A program made the translations under genes and the position numbers. Source: Phocaeicola sartorii JCM 17136 = DSM 21941 (GTDB taxonomy: Bacteria; Bacteroidota; Bacteroidia; Bacteroidales; Bacteroidaceae). Taken from it: DNA of 64,000 nt. The stretch is taken from the NCBI RefSeq assembly GCF_000614185.1, contig NZ_BAKM01000031.1:1-64000 (forward strand). Reading direction: 5' to 3'. Of this stretch, positions 18,617 to 27,889 are shown one piece after another; the stretch's first letter is position 1, and each line of letters opens with the position of its first letter. The notes beneath the pieces are model-generated. The model was not told the origin of the DNA and did no database searches. It saw only the letters and a list, made by a program, of their open reading frames with translations.

Positions 18617-18691
18617 AACAGTCAGGGGTTTTAGGTTCATTTATTGCTAACAAATTCCATGCCTGCTTGTTTCCTTTGAGTGATAATTTTG

Positions 18692-18699
18692 CAAAAGTA
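18692..18699 (-). promoter_or_regulatory. -7 promoter box (TACTTTTG) for grpE-dnaJ
   Basis: Minus-strand TACTTTTG matches TAnnTTTG, 76 bases upstream of the chosen grpE start. No CIRCE-like repeat was seen. Confidence 0.5.
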
Positions 18700-18743
18700 C
18701 GGAATTTCTGCCACACTGACATACTTTTCTGAATTAAAATGCC

Positions 18744-18751
18744 TACCTTTG
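18744..18751 (+). promoter_or_regulatory. -7 promoter box (TACCTTTG) for the ABC-F gene
   Basis: TACCTTTG matches TAnnTTTG, 44 bases before the start codon at 18795, divergent from the grpE promoter. Confidence 0.55.
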
Positions 18752-18779
18752 CAACCTCAAAAATAGAATAACTATATAA

Positions 18780-20412
<1,633 letters not shown>

Positions 20413-20435
20413 ATGATCAGTATGAGCTGAAAAAG

Positions 20436-20477
20436 AAAGAGCCACCGGGAACCGTTGTCCCTGTGGCTCTTTTTTTA
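20436..20477 (+). terminator. Terminator of the ABC-F gene
   Basis: AAAGAGCCAC (20436-20445) pairs with GTGGCTCTTT (20463-20472), followed by a T-run to 20477. It begins 24 bases after the stop codon. Confidence 0.88.
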
Positions 20478-20573
20478 TGGTTTAGCTGCAATTCTTATTC
20501 CTTATGAACCGCAATGAGTTCAAAATTCTATGATAATGAACGATAATCCATGTCGTTGTATTCGGATTTGGAT

Positions 20574-20581
20574 TACTTTTG
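20574..20581 (+). promoter_or_regulatory. -7 promoter box (TACTTTTG) for the SGNH esterase
   Basis: TACTTTTG matches TAnnTTTG and lies 21-30 bases before the two possible start codons at 20602 and 20611. Confidence 0.5.
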
Positions 20582-20601
20582 CGTCACATTAAAAATGTGA
20601 A

Positions 20602-22113
20602 ATGATACTTATGAAAAACTTGATTTTGATTTTAGTCTTTGCTGCCGTCAGCTTGAATATGGCAGCTTCTCATCCTGTACACGTGATTATTACTGCCGGA
20701 CAGTCCAATACCGACGGGCGGACTTCTAATGAAGATTTGCCGGCATATATTAAAGCGTTGGCTACGGATACGCTGGCGTATGCCGAAGGTGCCTACCGCT
20801 ATTGTCAGATAGCCCAGAATGACGGGGAAGGAAAATTTGTTCCTTTCTGGCCTCGTGCCAAACGTAACGGGAAAAATAACATGTGGGCTTTTGATGCAGT
20901 GGCATATTATGAGTTGGAGCAGTTGTTGCAGGAGAAGTTTTATGTGGTGAAATGGGCCGTTGGCGGAACCTCCATTGCGCCTGATTACAATGCTTCCAAG
21001 GGACGTTTCTGGTCAGCGGATCCTGAATGGCTGTCACAGACCAAGGCGACTTCTGACGGGGGAAACTCCTTGTTGCTTTCTTTCATCCAAGAGATAGACG
21101 TGTGCATAGACCAGACTCTTTCCCGGCTGGAAGAGGGGTATCAGATAGATGCATTTCTTTGGCATCAGGGAGAAAGCGACTATGCTAAAAGTAAAGACTA
21201 CTACCATAATCTGAAAACGATGGTGGCTTATGTGCGTACGCATCTGACTGAAAAAACGGGGAAGGACTATTCCCGCCTGCCTTTTATTTTCGGAACTGTT
21301 GCCCGGAGTAATAAATATTTCAGCAGGGAAGTAGAGGATGCGATGAAGCAACTGGCCGCTGAAGATCCGAACATGCACCTGATAGATATGTCAGGCGCGG
21401 AACTGCTGAGTGACAGGCTTCATTTCACGGCACATTCGGCAGAATATTTGGGGCGGCAGGTATATAAGCGGCTGGAACAAATTATCAAAGGGGATCCCGT
21501 TCAGACGGATGGGTTGAGAGGAAAGCGTTTGGGAATTATCGGAGATAGTTATGTGAAGAATCATAAGGAATCCGTAAAGAATACCTGGCATTATAAATTT
21601 GCCGAAAGACATGGCATGGAATATTTTAATTATGGCAGGAATGGCAGCAGCATTGCCTATAGTAGCCCGCGTTGGGGGGAGGCGATGTATGTAAGATATA
21701 AGGAGATGCCGGATGATCTGGACTATGTGATTGTAGTGGGGGGGCACAATGATGGTTTTAAATTGGATTCAATTGGCGGTATGGATGTCTTTAAAGAGAG
21801 GCTGGCAATGCTGTGTGAAGGGCTTATTGAAAAATATCCCACAGCTAAGATTTTCTTCTTTACCCGATGGAATTGTAAGAATTTTAAAGGAAGTGATGCT
21901 GAAAAGGTGGTGGATGCCATGATTGAAGTTTGTGGAAATTATAGCATTCCTGTTTTTGACAGTGCTCGAAAAGGGGGAATTTATGCAAGTAGTGATCGTT
22001 TCAGGAAAATCTATTTTCAGAAAAGCAAGCACAATACAGATACTGCCCATCTGAATGAAAAAGGTCATGAACGTTTCTTGAAAGTGGCTGAGAACTTTAT
22101 TTTACAATATTAA
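20602..22113 (+). CDS. Secreted tandem SGNH/sialate O-acetylesterase-like hydrolase
   Basis: A 503-residue exported protein; signal peptide MKNLILILVFAAVSLNMAA begins at a second Met three codons in (20611), equally possible as the start. The first half (about 25-290) is a SASA-type carbohydrate esterase: GQSNTDGR holds the nucleophile Ser, LWHQGESDY the block III-like segment, and DRLHFTAHS the Asp-x-x-His pair. The second half (about 305-503) is another SGNH domain: GIIGDSY, VVGGHNDGF and a C-terminal TAHLNEKGHE. Two complete catalytic modules in one chain suggest action on a multiply acylated glycan. Substrate is unknown. It stands alone, between two hairpins. Confidence 0.82.
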   Translation: MILMKNLILILVFAAVSLNMAASHPVHVIITAGQSNTDGRTSNEDLPAYIKALATDTLAYAEGAYRYCQIAQNDGEGKFVPFWPRAKRNGKNNMWAFDAVAYYELEQLLQEKFYVVKWAVGGTSIAPDYNASKGRFWSADPEWLSQTKATSDGGNSLLLSFIQEIDVCIDQTLSRLEEGYQIDAFLWHQGESDYAKSKDYYHNLKTMVAYVRTHLTEKTGKDYSRLPFIFGTVARSNKYFSREVEDAMKQLAAEDPNMHLIDMSGAELLSDRLHFTAHSAEYLGRQVYKRLEQIIKGDPVQTDGLRGKRLGIIGDSYVKNHKESVKNTWHYKFAERHGMEYFNYGRNGSSIAYSSPRWGEAMYVRYKEMPDDLDYVIVVGGHNDGFKLDSIGGMDVFKERLAMLCEGLIEKYPTAKIFFFTRWNCKNFKGSDAEKVVDAMIEVCGNYSIPVFDSARKGGIYASSDRFRKIYFQKSKHNTDTAHLNEKGHERFLKVAENFILQY

Positions 22114-22147
22114 GATCCTGTTTGCAAATGCAATAGATTCTTTTTCA

Positions 22148-22229
22148 GATGCGGATGATGTTGAAGTGATACGGTTTCGTCAAATACGACTGCTCTGTAT
22201 GCTGACAGAAATCCGGCATGATCCGCATC
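22148..22229. other. Inverted repeat in the gap between esterase and cytidine deaminase
   Basis: GATGCGGAT (22148-22156) and ATCCGCATC (22221-22229) are a perfect 9-base inverted repeat around 64 bases, followed by A7 on the plus strand (T7 on the minus strand). It may end one of the two convergent transcripts; support is modest. Confidence 0.35.
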
Positions 22230-22275
22230 ATCAAAAAAATAATCTATTTAAAGCGGCACAGACGGAGGGCCGGTG

Positions 22276-22755
22276 TCATTTCAGGTAATCTCCGTCAAAC
22301 GATAAAGGTAAAAGTCCGCCAACGTTTTCTAATATATAAATATCAGTCTTGCTATAGAGCAGTATCCGCATGGGCTTACCGTATCGTTTTTCAGTTTCTA
22401 ATAAGACTTGCCGGCAGGCTCCGCATGGAGGAATGGGAGTGTCGAGAAAGTCGTTCTCTGTGCGGGCGGCAATGGCAAGTGTCCTTACTGCCTGGTCCGG
22501 ATATTGTGAATTGGCATAAAACAAAGTCGTGCGTTCCGCGCAAAGCCCCGATGGATAGGCTGCGTTTTCTTGGTTGGTTCCGGTGATAACCATGCCATTT
22601 TCCAACAGTGCGGCGGCTCCGACGGAAAAATGTGAGTAAGGAGCGTAGCTTCTTTGGGTGGCGTCACATGCAGAGTCTATCAGTCTACGGTCTTCTTCCG
22701 TCAGCTCGTCATAATGGCGTGCTTCTATCGTTATTTCCAGTTTGATTTGTTTCAT
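22276..22755 (-). CDS. cdd: Cytidine deaminase
   Basis: Zinc enzyme of pyrimidine salvage deaminating cytidine and deoxycytidine to uridine forms. Zinc/catalytic motifs are SGLCAERTTLF (CAE) and IPPCGACRQVLLE (PCxxC). I start at MKQIKLEIT (159 residues) rather than nine codons upstream because that extension (QENKRGGT) overlaps the promoter -7 box. It converges with the esterase gene. Confidence 0.94.
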   Translation of the reverse strand: MKQIKLEITIEARHYDELTEEDRRLIDSACDATQRSYAPYSHFSVGAAALLENGMVITGTNQENAAYPSGLCAERTTLFYANSQYPDQAVRTLAIAARTENDFLDTPIPPCGACRQVLLETEKRYGKPMRILLYSKTDIYILENVGGLLPLSFDGDYLK

Positions 22756-22779
22756 GGTACCTCCTCGTTTGTTTTCTTG

Positions 22780-22787
22780 CAAATGTA
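22780..22787 (-). promoter_or_regulatory. -7 promoter box (TACATTTG) for cdd
   Basis: Minus-strand TACATTTG matches TAnnTTTG and lies 25 bases before the start at 22755, supporting that shorter start. Confidence 0.5.
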
Positions 22788-22985
22788 ATGTTTTGTTTTT
22801 AATATCTCACTATTGGTTGGCATAATTCATCCGGTAGGGCCTTATATTACGTTAAAAGAACGGACGGAATGGAGAGGTATGGTAAAAGCCGCTCAATTAG
22901 AAGCGTTATGTATCACAAGCGGAAGTGTCAGGCTACGCGTCCTGCCGCCTCAACCGTCCAGCGCCTGCCGGACGCATTTCCCATG

Positions 22986-23029
22986 CAGGCTGAACGCATA
23001 TCCGGCACAGGCTGAACGCATATCCGACA
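22986..23029. repeat. Two tandem 22-base repeats
   Basis: CAGGCTGAACGCATATCCG-GCA and CAGGCTGAACGCATATCCG-ACA follow directly on one another with one mismatch, in the 376-base gap between cdd and ybjQ. The sequence just upstream (CGCCTGCCGGACGCATTTCC) looks like a diverged third unit. The rest of the gap holds a weak open frame (22813-23112) that I do not accept as a gene. Confidence 0.75.
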
Positions 23030-23131
23030 TCCGCCGGAAATCCATTTTTTTATCTATGGAAGTATTTGTTGCAACCTTTTCCTCGGGTTGTGCGTCTAAC
23101 AGGTATGTATAACTAAAAAAGGAGAAAGATT

Positions 23132-23455
23132 ATGTTAGCAACAACAACACCTACCATCGAAGGAAAACGTATAACCAAATATTATGGCATTGTGACAGGT
23201 GAAACCATTATCGGCGCCAATCTGTTCCGTGATTTTTTCGCCAGTATCCGCGACATTGTGGGCGGGCGTTCCGGTTCTTATGAAGAAGTACTGCGTCAGG
23301 CCAAAGATACCGCGTTACGCGAAATGCAGGATCAGGCTGCTTTATGGGGAGCTAATGCTGTCGTTGGAGTGGATTTGGATTATGAAACCGTGGGAGAAAG
23401 CGGTAGTATGCTGATGGTGACCGCAAGCGGAACGGCTGTCAGAATAGAAGATTAA
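23132..23455 (+). CDS. ybjQ: YbjQ family protein (DUF74)
   Basis: A 107-residue cytoplasmic protein of the YbjQ (UPF0145, heavy-metal-binding-domain) family, known to form pentamers; its role in the cell is not established. Typical features are [40 protein letters not shown] and the C-terminal [16 protein letters not shown]. Full family length. Isolated gene followed by a hairpin at 23470-23510. Confidence 0.9.
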   Translation: MLATTTPTIEGKRITKYYGIVTGETIIGANLFRDFFASIRDIVGGRSGSYEEVLRQAKDTALREMQDQAALWGANAVVGVDLDYETVGESGSMLMVTASGTAVRIED

Positions 23456-23469
23456 GGGAAAGAAGGTAT

Positions 23470-23510
23470 ACCTGTTGCAGTATTCTTTTTAAAGACTTAT
23501 TGCAACAGGT
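23470..23510. terminator. Hairpin between ybjQ and the DUF4476 lipoprotein gene
   Basis: ACCTGTTGCA (23470-23479) pairs with TGCAACAGGT (23501-23510), with TCTTT/AAAGA pairing within. It lies between two convergent genes and may serve both; no long U-run follows. Confidence 0.55.
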
Positions 23511-23535
23511 GAGTCCATGATCTGTTTAGGTTGGA

Positions 23536-24192
23536 TTACCATCTGTCCTTGATCCCCAGTATTTTACGTGCGTCATCTTGCTTAAATAAAGAATCCAGCG
23601 TTTTGACGATTTCGTTTCCGTTTTCACGGTCTACAATACGGTCGGAAACCATTCTTAATACTTTCATCTTTTCATCATCCCATGTAAATATGGACATGAG
23701 CCGGGCGGTTTGTTTACAGGTGAAATAGTTGTTTACGACTCCTACAGACAGTAATTCCAGCTGGTCGTCCTTAAAAGCTTTGCTTCTCACTTTTTTATAA
23801 AGGTTTTCAAAATCTAGTGGATTCATGGCCTTGTGTCTCGGTCTGTGGGGACCGGAATGATCGGGCTGACTGGGTGGGGCTACCGTAATAATTTCATTGG
23901 GCGGACACACTGCGACCGGAGGCGGAGTGACGATGGCTTTAAAAGAATCCATGTTTGTTACCATTCCGTCTATAAAATCGATAATGATTACTTTGTTTGC
24001 GGCTGTGGTATATTCCCATTGTTCCGAACCGTTGTCAAATCTACGGAAATCGGGACTTCCAAGCAACTGGCTGACTTCTTCTTGGGACATTCCTCTCTGC
24101 ACTTTCATGATAGCGTTACTGGCAGTCAAACCGCAACTGCTGACCAATGCACAAATGGCTAAAGCTACTAATGCTTGATTTAATCTTCTCAT
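23536..24192 (-). CDS. DUF4476 lipoprotein with BamE/OmlA-like N-terminal domain
   Basis: A 218-residue lipoprotein; the start at MRRLNQALVALAICALVSSC puts the lipobox Cys at residue 20. Residues about 25-75 (VQRGMSQEEVSQLLGSPDFR, then QWEYTT) resemble the SmpA/OmlA/BamE domain, which makes small beta-alpha folds in envelope proteins. A Pro/His-rich linker follows, and residues about 125-218 match the DUF4476 pattern (four-helix, LVxxxxF-like repeats, FTWDDEKMKVLR). Expected in the outer membrane, facing the periplasm. Function unknown. Confidence 0.75.
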   Translation of the reverse strand: MRRLNQALVALAICALVSSCGLTASNAIMKVQRGMSQEEVSQLLGSPDFRRFDNGSEQWEYTTAANKVIIIDFIDGMVTNMDSFKAIVTPPPVAVCPPNEIITVAPPSQPDHSGPHRPRHKAMNPLDFENLYKKVRSKAFKDDQLELLSVGVVNNYFTCKQTARLMSIFTWDDEKMKVLRMVSDRIVDRENGNEIVKTLDSLFKQDDARKILGIKDRW

Positions 24193-24216
24193 CTTTTTTG
24201 TGTTTTCTATTTGCAA

Positions 24217-24224
24217 CAAAGGTA
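24217..24224 (-). promoter_or_regulatory. -7 promoter box (TACCTTTG) for the DUF4476 lipoprotein
   Basis: Minus-strand TACCTTTG matches TAnnTTTG, 25 bases before the start at 24192. Confidence 0.5.
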
Positions 24225-24489
24225 AGTCGGGAAAAAGTATATTCCTCTATCTTTTCCCCTATTTATTTGTAGGGATTTCCCTATTGTTTATATAGTAAAT
24301 CTTCTAAAGTCCGTAATTCGTTCATTAGCAGGTTGTTTCAGACCTGTATTCTGAAGGATTCAGTTGTATCCTCCCAGAAAAGATGCCATTGATTATTTTA
24401 ACGCCATCTATAATTAATGTAAAAACTGAGATCTCAATTTTAACTTCTTGTTCTCAGGTGGTTCTAACCTATAAACATTTGAAGAGCAG

Positions 24490-25024
24490 ATGATAAACGA
24501 AGATAAAATTCGGGAAGTATGCGCTTCCCACCCGGAGCGGGGATTCAAACTGTTGATGGATCATTTTCAACAGCCCATATATTGGCATATCCGGCGGTTG
24601 GTCGTTTCGCACGAGGATGCGGAGGACATCTTGCAGGAAGTCTTTATCCGTATCTTCCGCCATCTTCCCCAGTTCAGGAGGAAAGTTCGTTGGGGACATG
24701 GATTTACCGGATAGCGACCAATGAGTGTCTCCGATTTCTGAATATGCGTAAGGAACAAGCTGTTTCTGCGGAAGAAGTTCAGGAAGAGTTGATGAATAAG
24801 TTGATGGCATCCGATTATGTGGATTACGAGAATGAAATGGCGGTGAAATTCCAGCAAGCCATCTTGATGCTCCCCGAAAAACAGCGGATCGTTTTCAACC
24901 TTCGTTATTATGATGAACTGGAATATGAGGAAATCAGCCGGATTACGGATACGAAGTAGATACATTGAAAGTGAATTATCACTATGCAAAAGAGAAAATA
25001 AAAGAGTATATGGTAAATAATTAA
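24490..25024 (+). CDS. ECF-type RNA polymerase sigma factor (two frameshifts)
   Basis: Sigma-70 family ECF factor. Region 2 is ERGFKLLMDHFQQPIYWHIR through HEDAEDILQEVFIRIFRHL; after a missing G near 24680 the frame continues ESSLGTWIYRIATNECLRFL. Region 4 is LPEKQRIVFNLRYYDELEYEEISRI, interrupted by a missing base near 24954 before VDTLKVNYHYAKEKIKEYMVNN. Restored length is 178, typical for ECF factors. It is followed at 8 bases by a likely anti-sigma factor and then a Spy-like periplasmic protein, a common envelope-stress arrangement. The 270-base upstream region holds no gene. Confidence 0.85.
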
Positions 25025-25031
25025 GGATAGT

Positions 25032-25394
25032 ATGGAAAAGGAGTTTGATTTTAAGAATATGGGTAAGCAGATGCCTTACCGTACCCCTGATGACTTTTTC
25101 GGGAAAATGCAGAAACAAGTTTTGGAGCGTACTCGGGCTGGGAGGCTTGACCGGCGGCATAGAGTCAGAAGGATTGCCTGGGCTGCTTTAGCTGCTGCGG
25201 CTGTCATGTTAGGAGTTGTTTTTTTCCCGACCTCCCGACCTGTGACAGAGGAGTTGCCTTCTCATTCGCTTGTTGTTTCTGCGGATTTGGACCATTCCTA
25301 TTCAGAAGCTATGGATCATTATATAGAATCTATGTCCGATGAGGAATTGGCAGAATGGGTGGAATTATCTGAGAATGATATATTTATAAATTGA
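25032..25394 (+). CDS. Small membrane protein, probable anti-sigma factor
   Basis: A 120-residue protein with one predicted transmembrane helix (about 48-66, WAALAAAAVMLGVVFF) preceded by an Arg-rich cytoplasmic stretch and followed by a periplasmic tail with acidic DEELAEWVELSENDIF. The N-terminal cytoplasmic part (YRTPDDFFGKMQKQVLERT) is what would bind the sigma factor. No HxxxCxxC zinc motif is present. Assignment rests on topology and on its position 7 bases after the ECF sigma gene. Confidence 0.6.
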   Translation: MEKEFDFKNMGKQMPYRTPDDFFGKMQKQVLERTRAGRLDRRHRVRRIAWAALAAAAVMLGVVFFPTSRPVTEELPSHSLVVSADLDHSYSEAMDHYIESMSDEELAEWVELSENDIFIN

Positions 25395-25416
25395 TTAATC
25401 ACTAAAAAGTAATGAA

Positions 25417-25965
25417 ATGATGAGAACAAAAAAGTTTTTAATGGTATTGGTTGCCATTTTTATGGGAAGTCAGGTAACACTTTTTGCACAAGAAAAGAAA
25501 GGGGCTAGACCTGAAAGAAAACAGTTGAATAAAGAGCAGATGCAGGAAATGCAGTGCAGTCAGATTATAAAAGGATTGGCATTGGATGATGCAACGGCTG
25601 CCAAGTTTACTCCGGTGTATAAACAATATATGGAAGAAATGCAGGCTACCCGTAACATGGGAGCTCGCCGGAATGCTGCAAATAGAACGGCGGCCGATAA
25701 ACAGACTCCCAAACCGGTCCCTACAGACGCCGAAGTGGAGCAGGCTATTAAGGCACGATTTGCGCAGAGCAGAAAGATGCTGGATATCCGTGAGAAGTAT
25801 TATAATGAATTCCGGAAATTTCTTTCGCCCAAACAAATTCAGAAAATGTACAATCTGGAGAAACACAATGGAGATAAATTCCGTAAAGAGATGAAAAGAA
25901 GACAAGGAATGAAAAAACAACCTGATGGAAGAAGACGTATGCCGCAGGGCGATGTGAAGAAGTAA
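25417..25965 (+). CDS. Spy/CpxP-like periplasmic protein
   Basis: A 182-residue secreted protein with signal peptide TKKFLMVLVAIFMGSQVTLFAQ, then highly basic, helical sequence rich in Gln, Met, Lys and Arg (KQLNKEQMQEMQCSQIIKGL, later FRKFLSPKQIQKMYNLE). The pattern resembles LTxxQ/Spy-like chaperone or sensor proteins (also annotated DUF4890-like in this phylum). As the third gene of the sigma/anti-sigma operon it may sense or buffer envelope damage. Function is inferred. Confidence 0.6.
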   Translation: MMRTKKFLMVLVAIFMGSQVTLFAQEKKGARPERKQLNKEQMQEMQCSQIIKGLALDDATAAKFTPVYKQYMEEMQATRNMGARRNAANRTAADKQTPKPVPTDAEVEQAIKARFAQSRKMLDIREKYYNEFRKFLSPKQIQKMYNLEKHNGDKFRKEMKRRQGMKKQPDGRRRMPQGDVKK

Positions 25966-26083
25966 ATATGGATGAAATGAGGGAAGTGGCTGCTGTTTAT
26001 GGCGGCCACTATTTTGTTTTCTCGTGGGAAGTGCGTATTTTTGTGAAGCTAACAGTGGCTATTCAACCAATAAGAATAATACG

Positions 26084-26724
26084 ATGAAAGTAAAGAAATT
26101 AAGTGGCAAAGTTCAAGATGCGCAACAGATACCGGCCTTGTTTGATAATGAGAACATTATGTATCATCCTGTTGATAGGGTGAACTGGGAAGCATATCCT
26201 TATCAGCCTCATGTGTCTTTTCGTATAGCTTATACAAATGATGCTATATTATTGCATTATAAAGTGACCGAAGATAGTGTCCGTGCCAGATATGGTGAAG
26301 ATAACGGCAGTGTATGGACTGATTCTTGTGTGGAATTTTTTTCTATTCCTGCCGCAGATGGCATTTACTACAATTTGGAATGTAACTGCATCGGTACGGT
26401 TCTTTTAGCTGCAGGACCGGAACGTAGTGATCGTGAAGCGGCTCCTCTTGAAATAACCGGTCAGGTGAAACGTTGGGCCAGTTGGGTAGAGAAACTTTTG
26501 AAGAAAAGATAGGAGAATGTACCTGGGAGGTTGCTTTACTGATTCCGTATAAGGTATTTTTTAAACATGCCATTACCGGGCTGGATGGAATGAGCATACG
26601 GGCTAATTTTTATAAATGTGGGGATGAATTGCAAAAGCCTCATTTCTTATCATGGAATCCGATCAAGATAGAGAAGCCGGATTTTCATCGTCCGGACTTC
26701 TTCGGGCTTTTGGAGTTTGAATGA
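26084..26724 (+). CDS. CBM9-like carbohydrate-binding protein (frameshifted)
   Basis: Cytosolic-looking protein, no signal peptide from the chosen start MKVKKLSGKV. The pattern of HVSFRIAYTNDAILLHYKVT, SVWTDSCVEFFSIP and YYNLECNCIGTVL matches the carbohydrate-binding family 9-like (DOMON-related) domain used in xylan-acting and sugar-binding proteins. The frame breaks near 26482, where a T is missing from TTT; repaired, it continues SLGRETFEEKIGECTWEVAL through IPYKVFFKHAI to the end, giving 213 residues. It is isolated. Ligand and role are unknown. Confidence 0.72.
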
Positions 26725-26771
26725 AATTCGTAATTAATTTAAAAAGATTGCATACTGCCGGATAAAAATGC

Positions 26772-26779
26772 TAAGTTTG
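26772..26779 (+). promoter_or_regulatory. -7 promoter box (TAAGTTTG) for the GH73-LysM gene
   Basis: TAAGTTTG matches TAnnTTTG, 57 bases upstream of the preferred start at 26836. Confidence 0.45.
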
Positions 26780-26835
26780 TGATATTATATAACGAAAGAA
26801 ATAGTATAGTAGCGATTTTGAAACAGTTCTATAGG

Positions 26836-27729
26836 ATGAAACATACGTTGAAATTTATATGGGTCGGGTTGTTTTGTTGTCTATGTCATCTCACCGTGGA
26901 GGCGCAAACCCGTAACCGGCAGTATGAGGAATATATTCATAAGTATAAAGATCTTGCTATCGATGAGATGAGACGGTATCGTATTCCTGCCAGCATCACT
27001 TTGGCCCAGGGACTATTGGAGTCAGGGGCGGGAAAAAGTACCTTGGCTCGTAAATCCAATAACCATTTTGGTATAAAATGCGGTGGTGACTGGACGGGCC
27101 GTACTGTACGGCATGACGATGATGCCCGTAATGAATGTTTCCGTGCCTATAAGCATCCTCGCGAGTCATACGAAGATCATTCCAAATTCTTGAAAGGACG
27201 TTCGCGCTATGCATCTCTTTTTAAGTTAAAAATCACCGATTATAAAGGATGGGCACATGGACTGAAGAAAGCAGGATATGCTACTGATCCTCGCTATGCG
27301 TATCGTTTGATTGATATCATTGAACTGTATGGACTACATAAATACGACACTAAGGATGGTATAAAGTGGATGAAGGAATTTCCAAATCCGCATCAGCCTT
27401 ATTTGGCTAATGATTTGCTTTATATTGTGGTACGTCCGGGGGATACATTAAAAAAACTTTCTAAAGAGTTTGATATCAGCCAACGTAAGTTGAGGAAATA
27501 CAATGATCTATATAAAGGATATGTGCTGAAGCCGGGCGATATTATCTATTTGGACAAAAAGCATCGTCGTGCGGATAAGGAACATATTGTTCATGTGGTT
27601 CGTGGGGGAGAATCCATGTATTCCATTTCTCAGAAATACGGTATTCGTCTGAAGAACTTATATAAGATGAATAAGATGAAACCGGAGGATCCTTCTCCTA
27701 AAGTAGGTGATATATTGCGTTTGCGTTAA
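26836..27729 (+). CDS. Secreted glucosaminidase (GH73) with two LysM domains
   Basis: Peptidoglycan hydrolase. The start at MKHTLKFIWVGLFCCLCHL gives a signal peptide ending near VEAQT. The GH73 domain (about 30-175) shows ITLAQGLLESGAGKSTLA with the catalytic Glu, then SNNHFGIKCG and FRAYKHPRESYEDHSKFLKG. Two LysM repeats follow: YIVVRPGDTLKKLSKEFDIS (about 195) and HVVRGGESMYSISQKYGIR (about 255), which bind glycan strands. Length 297. A Met 19 codons upstream is open but would mask the signal. It ends 28 bases before the 27757 palindrome. Confidence 0.9.
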   Translation: MKHTLKFIWVGLFCCLCHLTVEAQTRNRQYEEYIHKYKDLAIDEMRRYRIPASITLAQGLLESGAGKSTLARKSNNHFGIKCGGDWTGRTVRHDDDARNECFRAYKHPRESYEDHSKFLKGRSRYASLFKLKITDYKGWAHGLKKAGYATDPRYAYRLIDIIELYGLHKYDTKDGIKWMKEFPNPHQPYLANDLLYIVVRPGDTLKKLSKEFDISQRKLRKYNDLYKGYVLKPGDIIYLDKKHRRADKEHIVHVVRGGESMYSISQKYGIRLKNLYKMNKMKPEDPSPKVGDILRLR

Positions 27730-27756
27730 CCGTTATTGTGCGGTGACAGACATTTA

Positions 27757-27798
27757 AAAACGTACAGGGTGTCCGATATCGGACACCCTGTACGTTTT
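27757..27798. promoter_or_regulatory. 42-base perfect palindrome, candidate enhancer (UAS) for the sigma54 activator
   Basis: The two 21-base arms are exact complements, centred at 27777.5, with core GTGTCCGATATCGGACAC at 27769-27786. The same core occurs before tolC at 40441-40458. Each core is centred 54.5 bases upstream of the first G of the -24 GG pair, about -80 from the predicted start of transcription. It could also terminate the GH73 transcript, but the fixed distance to the promoter favours an activator site. Confidence 0.7.
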
Positions 27799-27830
27799 GT
27801 TTATTATTGATTATCAGAAGATTAATTTCT

Positions 27831-27846
27831 TGGCATGAATGTTGCA
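27831..27846 (+). promoter_or_regulatory. Sigma54-type -24/-12 promoter of the exporter operon
   Basis: TTGGCATGAATGTTGCAT covers 27830-27847: GG at 27832-27833 and GC at 27844-27845, spaced as in the sigma54 consensus (TGGCAC-N5-TTGCA). Predicted start of transcription is near 27857, 33 bases before the first gene. A TTTG at 27852-27855 is one base out of register for a housekeeping TAnnTTTG box. Confidence 0.75.
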
Positions 27847-27889
27847 TATTCTTTGGTACAAAATGAAAATAATAAAATGACAATAAGTT

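Noticed and set aside
22813-23112. 99-codon frame before ybjQ
   Set aside because: It spans the 22-base tandem repeats, has Arg/Pro/Cys-rich composition unlike the neighbours, and no recognisable domain.
27757-27798. Palindrome as a pair of IS1182-type ends (shares GGGTGTCCGA with the IS repeat at 49123-49140)
   Set aside because: No transposase or target duplication is present, the arms touch with no element between, and the fixed spacing to a promoter at two loci is better explained by regulation. The shared bases may be chance.
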